64,000 bases of DNA from Nipponacmea schrenckii (lineage: Eukaryota > Mollusca > Gastropoda > Lottiidae), in contig CM060200.1 in NCBI GenBank assembly GCA_030562195.1, forward strand, positions 24,901,023 to 24,965,022, written 5' to 3'. The position numbers and the translations under genes were made by a program. A model generated the notes under the pieces. It was not told the origin of the DNA. It worked only from the letters and a program-made list of their open reading frames with translations, and did not search any database. This document shows positions 27,501-42,500 of this stretch, in pieces. Within the stretch, counting starts at the first letter, position 1. Every line of letters starts with the position of its first letter.

Positions 27501-30500
27501 TAGTTTAGATCTGATAATTTTGGTTCCAATACTGGATAAATAATCTGAAAAGAAGTCTGGATCTTTAACTGAAACTGAGTTCTATCAGCTGCCTTTTCAA
27601 TCTTGAGAGAACTCTTGTGCCTCTCCATGGATCAAGCCACTTTGACATATCCTTTGGCAAAATATAACACTGATCTACTTTTGACAATTAAATACTGGGT
27701 TATTATTGCCAAATTGTTACTTTTGACTTTTGGCCAATTGGATGTATATAGTTTTCAGCAAATTAGATACTAAAACTGAGTTTTGGCAGATTAGATCTTT
27801 AATTTGGGAAAATTAAATAATAATGTTTCTTCTTTAATAGCAATTTAACAACTAACGTTGAATTGGGTTTGACCATCCACTCCTGAAATACCAGTAATAA
27901 AGTGCTGAGAATGTTAATTTCTACCTAGCATGACAGTTAAAACTGTGATTTTACAGTCAATAATCTGTTACTAGCCTATACAGGATAGTGTTTTTATATT
28001 AATTTAATATGTGGAGTCACGAAGACTCAATATTACATCGGTATACTAATTCTTAGCGAATAAAAGAATATAGACCATTATGTAACAAACAGTTTGTTTC
28101 CATTTATTGTCATGTTGTAGAACGGTAGGCTTTTACAGATATGCCAGCCCATGGATAACACTTGTTTAAAACCTTCTATTAAACATGTTGTCTAATTGCT
28201 GAATTCTAGTGTCATCTCTCGTCAAGAGTGTTTCATCTGTACATACATCAACATTGGCATAGAACATTATTCACTTAATATATTTAAGAATATGATTTTC
28301 AACATTACAATTGGCATACAGATTATGTAAGCTTTTCTTCTTATTTTATGCAAAACTGATTCCTTAATAATCCGCCGTTAAAAATAAACAAGGTACCATG
28401 GGAACTCCAAATAAACGGCAACAATAATATTCTTGTAACTGACCTTGTTTCTATTGCATCTACAATGAAGTAACAAAACTGGAAGCACACCGATAAGAAG
28501 CTTTGAAATTGAGCGTCATTTGGCTTCACTATCAATAAAAGTATACTTATATGCCAAGTCAGCAACACAGTTACTTCCCGCTGCCCCGCTGTCTCAAGGA
28601 CATTCAAGGTCATCTGAACTCGAATCCTTATTGAGGATTACCTTATAAATTGATTAATTAAGGTCGAGGGAAACTTGCTATATTTAGCTTTGAATGATAA
28701 TTGAGCCTATTTATTGTCTCGAGCACCCCCTCCCCTTTCTTAAAATCAATTTCTTTTAACCGGTTTTGAATATGTTTGTCTAATAGTAAATAGCTCTAGT
28801 AAATTACCGACATTTTACCCACTAAAGTTTTGATGAAAATCCTATGTAATGGTCGATTTAAACACGCGAAATGGCATTAAGTAATTAACTTAATGTAGGT
28901 TAATCATTGTTCTTTAATAAATAGGTCAATATACTTTCGAGTTTTTGAATGGCATAGTCACTTTCAGTAGCGTTTAAGGACATAGTCAATCTACTGAAGG
29001 GTATAAGCAATCATTATTTAAAACAATGCCAAATTTAAAAAAAAAAACACTTTCAGGAGGGATGCTGAAGGGCTTGCAAAATCATTTCCACTAGGGCTAC
29101 TAACGGCTCACATAGTCACTTCCAGTACGATTACATTGGATGGACAGTGTTTCGTTTTAAGGTCACCAGCGATAAGAGATAATCCATTCTTCAGAGTGTT
29201 TATTGTTCAAGAAACGTACAATCTTCACAGTATCAACTCTATAGATAAAAATAGCGATGGCCCATCGTAATACGCCCACCATTGGCAGCCTTAGTTATTC
29301 GGGCGGTGGACAAGAGGTATCAGTAAATACAATATTTTAAATGTAAAAGGCTCAAATCATGCTTTGTCAAAATCTATCAAGATACCAGATCTCTATCAAG
29401 TCTAAAAAGAATCAGAGGCTGATATAGTGAACACGTTTTAAAGAACAAGGGCAATAACTCAATAAATATTTTTTGATTAGTCTGATTTTCAATAGGGTCT
29501 ATCCTCGAGTTATAACAAACACTCACACCAAGTTTCATCAAATTCCATCAAGAACCCGGCTTCCTATCGTGTTCACAAGGAATTTTAGGACAAGGGCAAT
29601 AAATCATAGTAAATATTTTTCGATTGGTTTCATTTTCGATAGGCTTCATCCTTGGGTCATTACAAAGACTCATTCCAAGTTTCATTAAAATCCATCAAGA
29701 AATGTGGTCTCTAACGTGTTCCAACAATTGTGGACAGGCAGACGGACAGGCAGACGGACAGACAGGCGGGCAGAAGGCTTCATCCTTCGATGATTACAAA
29801 CACACACACCGAAATTGGTCAAAATCCATCCAGAAACCATCTTCTTTCATGTCCACAACACATTTTTGAACGCAAAATGAATGTGTTTTCAAGAACAAGG
29901 GCAATAACTCATCAATTTATTTTTCTATTTGTCTGATTTTCAATAGGCTTCATCCTTAAGTAATAACAAGCAATCACACCAAATTTCATCAAAATCCATC
30001 AAGAAACACACTCTTAATTGTGTTCACAACAAATTTTCAAAAACAAGGGCAATAACTCATTGAATATTTTTCTATTGGTCTGATTTTCAATAGGCTTCTT
30101 CCTTGGGTTATAACAAACACACTCACTAAATTTGGTCAAAATCTATCAAGAAATGTGGTCTCTTTCGTGTTCACAACAATTGTGGACAGGCAGATGAATG
30201 TGTTTTCAAGAACAAGGGCAATAACTCATCAATTTATTTTTCTATTTGTATGATTTTCAATAGGCTTCATCCTTAAGTAATAACAAGCAATCACACCAAA
30301 TTTCATCAAAATCCATCAAGAAACACACTCTTAATTGTGTTCACAACAAATTTTCAAAAACAAGGGCAATAACTCATTGAATATTTTTCGATTGGTCTGA
30401 TTTTCAATAGGCTTCTTCCTTGGGTTATAACAAACACACTCACTAAATTTGGTCAAAATCCATCAAGAAATGTGGTCTCTTTCGTGTTCACAACAATTGT

Positions 30501-33500
30501 GGACAGGCAGATGAATGTGTTTTCAAGAACAAGGGCAATAACTCATCAATTTATTTTTCGATTTGTCTGATTTTCAATAGGCTTCATCCTTAAGTAATAA
30601 CAAGCAATCACACCAAATTTCATCAAAATCCATCAAGAAACACACTCTTAATCGTGTTCACAACAAATTTTCAAAAACAAGGGCAATAACTCATTGAATA
30701 TTTTTCGATTGGTCTGATTTTCAATAGGCTTCTTCCTTGGGTTATAACAAACACACTCACTAAATTTGGTCAAAATCCATCAAGAAATGTGGTCTCTATT
30801 TGTGTTCACAACAATTGAGGACAGGCAGATGAATGTGTTTTCAAGAACAAGGGCAATAACTCATCAATTTATTTTTCGATTTGTCTGATTTTCAATAGGC
30901 TTCATCCTTAAGTAATAACAAGCAATCACACCAAATTTCATCAAAATCCATCAAGAAACACACTCTTAATCGTGTTCACAACAAATTTTCAAAAACAAGG
31001 GCAATAACTCATTGAATATTTTTCGATTGGTCTGATTTTCAATAGGCTTCTTCCTTGGGTTATAACAAACACACTCACCAAATTTGGTCAAAATCCATCA
31101 AGAAATGTGGTCTCTATTTGTGTTCACAACAATTGAGGACAGGCAGATGAATGTGTTTTCAAGAACAAGGGCAATAACTCATCAATTTATTTTTCGATTT
31201 GTCTGATTTTCAATAGGCTTCATCCTTAAGTAATAACAAGCAATCACACCAAATTTCATCAAAATCCATCAAGAAACACACTCTTAATCGTGTTCACAAC
31301 AAATTTTCAAAAACAAGGGCAATAACTCATTGAATATTTTTCGATTGGTCTGATTTTCAATAGGCTTCTTCCTTGGGTTATAACCAAACACGCTCACTAA
31401 ATTTGGTCAAAATCCATCAAGAAATGTGGTCTCTATCGTGTTCACAACAATTGTGGACAGGCAGATGAATGTGTTTTCAAGAACAAGGGTAATAACTCAT
31501 CAATTTATTTTTCGATTTGTCTGATTTTCAATAGGCTTCATCCTTAAGTAATAACAAGCAATCACACCAAATTTCATCAAAATCCATCAAGAAACACACT
31601 CTTAATCGTGTTCACAACAAATTTTCAAAAACAAGGGCAATAACTCATTGAATATTTTTCGATTGGTCTGATTTTCAATAGGCTTCTTCCTTGGGTTATA
31701 ACAAACACACTCACCAAATTTGGTCAAAATCCATCAAGAAATGTGGTCTCTATCGTGTTCACAACAATTGTGGACAGGCAGATGAATGTGTTTAAGACAA
31801 GGGCAATAACTACAATTTAATTTATTTGGGCGATTCAATAGGCTTCATCCTTAAGTTACAACAATCCCAAATTTCATCAAAACCATCAGAAAACATCTTA
31901 TCGTGTTACAACAAATTTTCAAAAAACCAATAATCTTTAATAATTTTTCGATTGGTCTGTTTTCAATAGGCTTTTTTTTAACAAACCCCACTCACCCAAA
32001 TTTGTAAAACCATTAAGAAATGTGGTCTCTACGTGTTACAAAAATTTGGACATAATTGTTAAGAACAAGGCAATAACTCTCAATTTATTTTTCATTTGTC
32101 TGTTTTCAATAGACTTCATCCAGAATAACAAGCAATAACCAAATTATCAAAACCATCAAGAAACACATTTAACGGTAACAATTCAAAAACAAGGGCAAAT
32201 CATTGACTATTTGCGATTGGTTGATTTTAACTTTTTCCTTTTATAACAAACAACCCGTCAAATTTTGGGAACCATCAAGAAATTGGTCTTATGTGTTCAC
32301 AACAATTTCAACAACCACACATAGCAACAGAAGACAGACAGACAGATGGCGATACAAATACGCCCAATTTATGTTGGGTTAAAACTGACTGTAAATCTTA
32401 CCCGTTTAACAATCCAGTATTTTTTCTCATGCGAAAACATCTACCATATAATACGATATGGCGATTTTTCATATTAATAATATTAATTCTATTACCGGTA
32501 TATCGTCTAGGCTTTTAAGTAACCATTCGTAAGCCACAGACAAAATTTGTATCGGAAAGTATCGGATAGGTACTATAATGATTGCATTATCTGACATAAT
32601 GACACAACAAACAATCTAAAATACTTCAAAATGTATGTTGGAATTCCCAAGCTAGTTTTAATTCCCCCTTCCAATGGTCAATTGATATCCCAGAAATTAG
32701 CCCGACCATTATCATAAGCTCTAATAACGAGAATAATAAACTGGAAAATCGAGGTAACCATTTACGGTAAGCTCTATTAACAAGAATGATAAGCTGGGAA
32801 ATCGAGATTAAATTTATTGGCAAATAGTTTACTTTTACTTTATCAATTTCTATAGAATGCTGAAAGCAACATGTCGTGTTTGAGTAGCCGTGTGTAACCA
32901 GTGATCTGAAGTAATTAGTTTTCCATTAGTTGTGGTTATCGATTAGATTTCAACAACCACACTCCCCTCTTACCAATAAAATAGGTTTACATGTTATAAT
33001 TTGTAAAGAAAAACAAACGCAATTGCCCATGTTAAATTCACTGTCTGTAAATCAGTACTTTATCCAGATCCATCAATAAATACGAGATCAAAGCCACCAA
33101 GCGAGCGCCAGCATTTGCGACATTCATAGCTTCTATTTGCATCATTATATTGGCCAGATGGGACCTTTTAACTTTTTGGCTATATTTTTATGCTGTAAAT
33201 GCAGTCAATGCATACGAAAAGGTTAGTGAGTATATATTATTTCTCTCAAACACATATTGCAATGGATAGAATTAAGATGGTCGATTGGATTTAATACTGA
33301 AGGTGGCGTATGTGGGTTACTGGTTGTACATAATGGGATATCGTTCTGTGATAATACAAAATTAAACGTCAAAGTTGGGCCCAAATTATCGCAAAGGTCT
33401 TGAGATACTTGTGATAGTAACGTCAATAAACCCAAAATTTTAAGAGGATTAAAAAAAACACAGAAGTCTAACCGAAATTTGGAATGATGCAAAACGATGG

Positions 33501-36500
33501 TATTTTTGTCCCTGATACTCATAACAGGTTTTGGGAACTTACTTTCAATCCCTTTATTTTTGGTGTCTGTTGCGTTGGTTTAGGGTGTTAAGAGTTACTC
33601 TCCCGCATTGGTGTTAATTCTGTAAATGACCTCAATGAGAAAAACTTAATGACCTCTGATTTGACATTTATAATAGCATGTCTCCATTAGCCGTGGACAC
33701 CAGCTGTTCCTTGGTCAAACCTCATACTAATGATCTTTTCCAGAGTTCCATTGTTAATAGTGTCATGAAAGATAGCGAAATTCAAAATAAATTCATTCAT
33801 ACAGATAGAAGACACAGACTAAACTCAAACACCACAAAATCTTTCCAACTGGGAATCAAATTCTCTTAAATCTCTCTTATAATGTCAACATTAAAACCGA
33901 TTATACAAGCTATAAAATAGGATCTTGATCGTCCTTAAAAAAAAACATAGAACGGTGTGTGATAGATGCCTTGTCCGGGTCCATAGTGAGCAGAATGTCA
34001 CACGATAGAGGAAATCCTGCTGAATCTGATGAGGCCTCTGGCCATATTTTCCAAAGATAAATCAAGATTTAAAAAAGGCAATGATCTAATTGGATAATAA
34101 CACAACATTTTTAATAAATGTTAGTGATTGACCAATTTGATTGGAACTTTTTGGGTTAAGTTTTCGAGTATAGAGCTCGACTTTGCTTCAATTTTTGTGG
34201 AACCTAAGTTAATAATTTCTTTAAGTATGGATAGAAAGGGCGGGAAATGCTGCAATTCAAAAACAATACTACAAAGTTCTACAAAGTATTAATCAAGCAC
34301 GAACTGATCCTCTGTAGCTCCACACAGTTGCTGAAGCAACATCATTTTCAACCACTAAAATCTTTTTTTAGCAACATCGCTACTAAGCCGATCATTGTAT
34401 TCTCAAAAAGTTGTAAAAGTTGAAATCATATACTGTTTAAAGTATTATTGTCGATCTTATCTATTTCTAAGTAATTAGACATCACATAAAACCAATGAAA
34501 CCCATCTAGACAGTTTCCGCTACTTAATCCACTCGAGACGGAACTAATGTCAAGGCTGCTGGACTGTCACGTCTCAGGTGTCAAAATGTCGTCTGGTCGT
34601 ATTCTAGCTGATCAGATTACACCAGGGTCTGGATTTGTTCTAATCTTTCCATATTGTCTTTTGATCTTCTTTAAAATCGAAAAAAACCTGACTCATCAAT
34701 CATTCCTAGACCAATCGTCTTCTGATTTTGTTACTTCCGCTTAACAAACATTGAATGAAAACAACTTATGGTTACCAGAGTCAAGCGCCCGTAATGACAG
34801 TCTATAGAACTGGGACAAATCCAAAAAAGCTTCCATAGCTTCAGTGTGATCATCATACACCCAGTGGAGATATATTGTTAGTAAATTAGCCATAATAAAC
34901 GATTTCCACATCATAAACCTTTCTGTTCTGACCAAGTGTATTATCTGTTGGCACCTCGACAACTACTGTCTGAGATAGAATATTGAAATACAAACAATGA
35001 AGATGACAAATTACTCCCAGGAGAAATTAAAGATATTGGCGAGCAAACACTTTCTATTGGTGTATAACATATAAAAGTACAAGATATATTTTATATCAAT
35101 ATAAAATTCATTATAGATTCGGCAACCCTCGGCAGTTTCCGTAAAGCTGAACACCATCGAAACTTTTATGGCTGACAGTTTGCACGATATATTGACAAAC
35201 GCTGCTTGCAAAGTTACAGTGCTGGAACAGTATATTCTTATTGATAACACGTCTGTCGAGTTATAGTCATTTGAGTAAAAGTTGTAATGGATGATTGTAT
35301 TGCATGTTATACTTGTCTAGTCAATGGCAAAGTCAGGAACTATTTTTGTAGATTTCTAAAATGGATCTTACTATTCCCACTTTAAATGACGTGCTTTATT
35401 CTCATAAGATAATCATCTAGTTTCGTGTTTTGGTGCTATCGGTCCCGTTTTGGCGCTAGTGCACCATAACACATTTCATTTCCTTAAAATGATTCTTATT
35501 CTAACCGATAAATTGATACAAATTTCGTTATTTTTACACTGGAGAAATAAATTTATTTATTCAATTTAATGTAATCTAGATATAATAATTGAGGGTCGTT
35601 TTGTGTTCGATAAAAGGTGTTTGAAGAATAAGACCAGCACCGCGGGCTGTAATAGAATAAGGATAAGCCAGTATTTGAAGTAATTAATAGAGAAGACATA
35701 TAGGTTTCCATGTTTTAGATTATCCTAACGTTTGATATCTTTCAAAATACAAGCTGACCCTCGCCAAAAGAGTAGACTTATGCTACTATCATTGCAAAGT
35801 TGCCCGTCTTCATTAGCCCATAAGGCACAATAGTGTAGGAGGTAAAACTCCATTGATTTTATTTTTTTTTATTTTACAGAGCTGATCAATTATAGCACCA
35901 GATTATGACGTCATTATTGCTTATGCTAATATTCGGTTTAACGAATAAGACATCGCATTTAGGTTCTGAATGATTAAAAAGCTTAACATTTTACATTATT
36001 CGTTTTTATTTTTTACTTTGGCTGTAAATCGAAAAAAAAAATTGAAAAATAATGACTTGAATATTCACTCCAGTGGAACCAAAAAACTATTTCTAATAAT
36101 AGTGTTCTTTATATAATATTTCTAAGGTGTTTAATATCAATTAAACGACATTCTATTACCGATTTACTTGTGTGAATTAAACAGAATTTGTTGCTTTTAT
36201 TCTCAACAATCCGGGCAAATCGAATCAATTTTCTACTACCAAAATCAATTTAATTATCGTTATATTCAACTTGATTGCTCGTCCATTAGTCAATATGATA
36301 GCGTGTTTATCAGAAAATCCAAAATTTTATTCCCCCAGAAGATTCAAATTTGTGCACAACGTATCACCAACAGAAAACCGCAATGGATGAATGAAATCCT
36401 TCAAACTAAAAATACCATTATAAATGAGGTAGAAATGAAAAAAGGCCTTGTAGTTCAGTTTCTCCACTAGATAAGTAGGCACTCTTGGACTTAAGTGGGT

Positions 36501-39500
36501 TGTGGGTAAAATTGAGCTGATGATTTAAAAAGGCTGCCTGGATCATTCACAAATACTTTTATAAATTCCGCGGAATGTCTCTTTAACAAAACAAGGTGAT
36601 TGATGAGTTAAGATATGGTAATTAATGTCTGTTGTTGTTTTCAGTCTCAAATTTGACCCATCAATTATAATACGAAATATCTATGAAAAACAATACGGTA
36701 ATATCTTTCAAGAAAGTCAGTCAATGACGTCTTTCAAAGGCGGAAGTGTCGGTGACTTATCATTGAAAAGATGGTATGTATAACGTATCAATAGCTGACA
36801 TGTCAATAAGAAAATAATTTCTTCAAAGACCCGTCATAGATAACCTGTACCATTTAACTTTTTTGAAAGCGTAATCGATCTCTGGTTAACTATTACTTAC
36901 CTTCAATTACTATTACTCTCTGCAGCTATTCACTTCATTGATACCGCGAAAAGGCTTGGTATATACGCATACTATTTCAATCGATTTTAAGATCTTTTCT
37001 GTGCTTATTTGATTGGACAAACAACAAGTTGCCGAGTGGGGCAATGTAGAAAGGATCCGTCCTATGCATATTTGTTTAGAAAAAATCATTGGTTGCTTTC
37101 TGTGGTCAGAATGATTGCCGCGATATCATGTTTCTACTCGTATGGTATTTGCACTCAAATCATAAGTAACAATGGAAACTCTATGAACATAACAAGAATT
37201 GCATAACACGTAATTTGCAAGGAAAGAGATATAGATTTTAAAAGCTTGTACTGTATCCTATGTTGAAAGCTATGGGGTCATGAAAGGCTATATGATTAAC
37301 ATACTTGAAACACTTTCTTTTCCTAAAGAATTTATGCTGGAAATGGACCCATGGCTGATTTATCTATCTGGCCTCATATAAAATATCTCCAACATAGCTT
37401 TCTAAAATAACACACTGATAACAGACATTGAATTACATTTTTTTAAAAATATTTTATACTTAATCCTTATAAGATATTTCGAATTATCACTGTATATTAA
37501 GTTTTTATTTCTTAAATCCTTTAGAAAGCTGTGTGTTTAATAGAAGACAATGTTATAAAATTTATAGAAACGATTGGTTTTGACAAAAAGAAGAAACAAT
37601 GAGAGGACACTGGGTGGACATTATTGGCTTTTAAACATATGTTTTTATACTTCCCAGTCATTACAAGATTTTCTCTCTGTATGTCTGAAACCATAGTAAC
37701 GACAAATAAAAACTATTATATCCCATTAATAAACGCATTGTTCTCTTTACTTTGTGATGTTTTTTTCTGTCTTGAGACTTAGGTCCTTAAAATGTTCAAA
37801 AATATTTCCATTTTTACAGATCTAAATTGATTTTCCGTATCTGGAAAATAATAATTCTTCCAAGAGCAAATTAACAATATCACTAATACTATTTGCAGCT
37901 CAGAGACCATTATAAATATATGGCATTTGAATTGAAAACCGGTTCCCAATTAAATGAAGTTCAAACACATTTATATTGCTACAAAGCAATTTTTGGAAAA
38001 TCTTACAAAGGCGGATCAAACTTGCCAAAGAACTCATAGTGAAAATATTTGTATACTACAAAATATTATTTTTGTTTCTTTTTTTTTGGTCGCAATACAA
38101 TATGTGGCCTAATTGAACTTTCTCCTAAAAAACAAAAATTCAAAAACAATTTATCATTCAATATCTCTTAGGGTCCATTTTTCAAATGATTATTGTTTGC
38201 ATGAGATGGGGTATAAATGCCATTGTCTGAGAATACAATACAACTGACTAAGTCTTTCTCTGGAGGTTTGAAGATTCTCCTATCCAAAATCCATGCAACT
38301 GCTACACGCCACCAAACTTGTATATAGGTTTAGGACAAAAATGCTGACAAAAAAGCTTGATTACATGACGCCAAAATAACAGAATATCCAGTCGATAACT
38401 GACATTGAGTTATAAAAACAAAGTTGGAACGGTCTCCAAATGGCACGGTAAATCAAGGGAAAAGGTTCAGTCCCAAGTTAAATGCTGACATTCACGATAT
38501 TACATTGCCCAGAGAAACTAATACCATGGCCTTTACAACGTGAAAATGCTGTCTACGTGAGCTACAAAGGTTGTGTAAGACGCTTAAAATAAGAATGTAG
38601 TATTGGAAGCGATTTAACATGAAATATGTAGTATTGGGAGCGAGTTTAAGTGAAAACTATAGTATTGGAAGCCACCTAACGTTGTTAATAATTATTATTT
38701 GAACGCATCATATCACCTGCTCAACTTGTAGATTATTGTCTCGAGTTGACATTTATCATCTGTAATGGTCGATTTATACATCTCAAGTTTCATCAACCCG
38801 ACTTGTAGTTTTCTACTGTAACATTGATCCATTGAGCTTAATACGGTGGTTAAATATTGAATTCTTCAGGTTGTTCATCTCTGAGCATGATTAAATCAAG
38901 ACCCTTGCTGTTACATAGAATTAATTCATTAACATCTAGAACATAGGTCCACGAAAATGGGCGATTGAGTTGACCAATGTCAAGAGCACAGCTTCAATCG
39001 AATAGGGGACGTCCGAACCGGACGATGCAATTAAAGGGAAAGATTTTGATAGAAGTTTTGCTTAGGACCAAGAGAATTTTTCTCGATAAACCCACTATCC
39101 TTTATGTTGATTACCCCATAACGTAAATGATAATCTTATTCAGAAGGCTCCTCGTAAGATTCTTACTGATTACCAGTTCCGTCGTTCTCAAGCAAATATA
39201 CCTTTATCCAGCTTAATGTTTATGTTCTCAATTTATTTATGGTATATTTCTGAGACTTCGTTTGTTGACGTCATCAGCTCTCATGACAATATAACAACCT
39301 CCTATTATTTCATCAAAGAACAATTAGCGCGAGCTAGAATCAGACGACACCATAGGTTGCCATAACGATACACTCTGACTTTTCTACAGACGGATTAGAG
39401 CTGAGCAATCTTCGGTAGTAAATGATACAAACGATTTATTAATGTTGGGCATCCAGAAATTGCTAGCCCTGGGAATAAGGCTTTCTTTGTCAGATTTGGA

Positions 39501-42500
39501 GAAGATATTTCGTGTAAATGATAATAGTCTCAAATCACACTATGGTTAGATCAGATGACAAATATTGAGTTACTCGACAGGTTGGTGAGATGAAAAGAAT
39601 TTGTCCAAGTCTACAAATTACGAGCTGAGAAACTATAACTGCACACCCTTAATTAAATTATGACGTATATTTGAGGTAGTTTTGTAAGCATTTCATAATA
39701 GATAACAAAAGCGTTTTGCTATGATAGCCTCAAATGAGAATAAGCATAGGCATCGGACGATCAGAAAGCACACTATTGTTTCCAGATGTTATGTAATACC
39801 AAATAGTATTGTATGGAAATCATCCTTCCACTCCGCAAACCCTTGTAACTTTGCTAATAATCACTATTGCTAAGGTGATAATTTTAGACAGCCATCATCC
39901 GACTCTAAATCAGGCGAAGACAACAGAAAGACGAATACTATTCAGACTACCAGACTACGATAAGTTACTATCATTACAAATGGCGACAGGGGAGCATTCT
40001 GATTATTGAAACACCACAGGGACGTCTAACTGTATAAAGACACATCTAATTACTTCTTCATACAATCACAGTATCTCTAGGGACGATTTCAGCAACGGAC
40101 ATCGATCTAAGTGCTGATCAATTAGGGTCAGAGCGACGAATTAAAATGTCCTGTGACAATTGCACTTGAACCAAATATGTGCCAAAGTGACACATTTAAA
40201 ATCTGAATATGTGGATTAAAATGCTTGTCACCTTTCAAATTTATTGTAAAGATCAAAATCAAGTTTTAATATGATCAATATGCATACGCCCAACGACATG
40301 GACATTTAATATACACTTATTTACGAAAAAGAAAATTAATACAGAGATCCTACACCTATAAAACAATATCAAAATCAACATAAATTACAGCCATGACCAT
40401 GCAGAGTTGAAATTTGTAGTATTTATTTTTTTTTTTGATGACATACATAATAGACAGTTTAGAACGCCATATGTTTGAAAATGAAACTGTGGGAAATTTG
40501 GACGCATGTGCACCTTAGTCGACTCTTATTTGTCGACATGGATTTTAGTATGTTTTATGGCTGTTGACAATAAACTTATAAAGCGGTCTATTTCAATTCT
40601 ATTAGGTAGCTCTTACCAACTTTTTATCCATTCCAAAAACATTACAAATTAAAACCCAACTTATATGTCATTCTGTGGAGCATTTTGACGTGATGTCGCT
40701 AGTAATATAGGCTGTTGACGTCATAAGTATTCTATAAATTTGAAACGGTATAAAAAAAAAATAACATTACAAAAGGATTTCCAGCACGGCGAACTACTCC
40801 AGGATTTCAAAGACTAGTAATTGTTGCTTCTACATCACGTATAATGCTTCTTATCGATTTTACATAAAAAATGAAATTTCTGTTTATGGTCGGAATATGA
40901 AATATAAATTTTGTTTTTATAGCGTTTTGTTAGTGAGTTTATCTGACATGCTTAGTACAAATAAACCCCTTTGTACATAATCATAAAGACGATAATTTAG
41001 AACCAACATGGGCAGGCTACAACATGTATACAGCTTCACTGGTTTTAGATTTTTACAACGTTTAGATCTCACTATGGCCGAGGATGGTGGAGTATTCACG
41101 TCGAAACGTTGTATAAAGTTCAACCAGTAATTGTTGTTCCTTACTCACAACTGCTAAATGCTGAGATTAACTCTTCAAACGCCAGATTGTTTATATTGAA
41201 ATACTTCTACAGGCCAGATTGTTTTTTGACATTGCAACAAAAAAATACATGTTGTCTTTAAATGGCAATAACTTCAAAACATTTCAAGATAGAATAAATT
41301 ACCTGATATGAAAATTGTCACAAAATGGATGAATTTTATGATTATTGTAAAAAAAAAATTATAAGAGTATTATTTAACACCAAAATTACCTGGATACCTG
41401 ACAATACTTACTAAACGCAATATTTGTTTCAGATTTAGGCTTTAATTTCCTTCTTTTTATTGTAAATGTTGTTTTTAATAAAAAAACAAACATAAGCCCA
41501 TATTTTCCAAACAATTCCAAAAATGAAATAACCTACAGGTATGAAATTCAGGTAAACAGGTAGATCGTAATACAAAACAAAAGTAAATTCAAAGTAAAAT
41601 TTCATAATGGGAAGAACAAAAACCAATTAGACCCCTATTATTAGTATTTTGCAGTAAACTAGGCCTATCCATTATATTTATGTCATTTTACAGTATTTTC
41701 ACAGAAAAAATAACCTTTGAAGTTCAATATTTATCGGCAAGCCTACCTCGATTAGAATTTTGAAGTCGGGACAGGTGTGAAACCGGAGGGACGATTCTCG
41801 TCAACGGTGGTCTAGACCGGGGCTTTTTTCGTTATTTTTCTTGTCGAATTTAGCGATAAATCATCCTCCGAAATCGATTTCAAAATCAAAATCTTCACTG
41901 AAAACATGATATGCCATTATGCCATCGCTGTACTTACGCAATAAACGGTCACCCTATGGCGGTTATGGTCGTATATCAGGACAAAGGTTGGATGGAAAAT
42001 TAATCATAAATGCGCTAACGCGCATTCATTCAATTTTCCATCCAACCTTTGTCCTGATATACGACCATAACCGCCATAGGGTGACCGTTTATTGCTTATA
42101 TTTACGTTTTCAAAACCTGACACCACGACAAATTACTCTCTGCGTGAAAATTTCATATTACCCGAGTTGATCTTGTTGATGGAATAGCCATTTTCTTTTC
42201 GTCAGAATATAGTTCGCGGGGGAAAGCTCTCAAAATGTAAGAAAAAACAGCGTTTATCTCAATTTTATGTTTAATCTTTATAAATCAATTCATTTATCAA
42301 TAAATATAAAACATTTTGGTATGAATTCCGACTTTAACGATGAAAAGCAACAAAATCATGAAATTTAATGAACGCGGATACAATTGAACAACGGAGAGGG
42401 GATTCGGCTAGACCTGACCGCATGTAAACAAGACGTAGGAAAGTGAAAGAAACTATAAAGACCAATCTAGGAGAAGGCCCGCTCCATATGTTGATAGGTG

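Noticed and set aside
29473..29936. Three overlapping plus-strand frames, including one with a DGQADGQ repeat
   Set aside because: They translate the core-repeat array and its ACGG/ACAG microsatellite.
36168..36470. 100-codon plus-strand frame in intron 1
   Set aside because: It starts at a TTG, with no recognisable domain and no flanking splice signals that would link it to another exon.
42009..42026. A rho-independent terminator-like hairpin
   Set aside because: Bacterial terminators do not apply here, and it is the loop of the 158-bp foldback.
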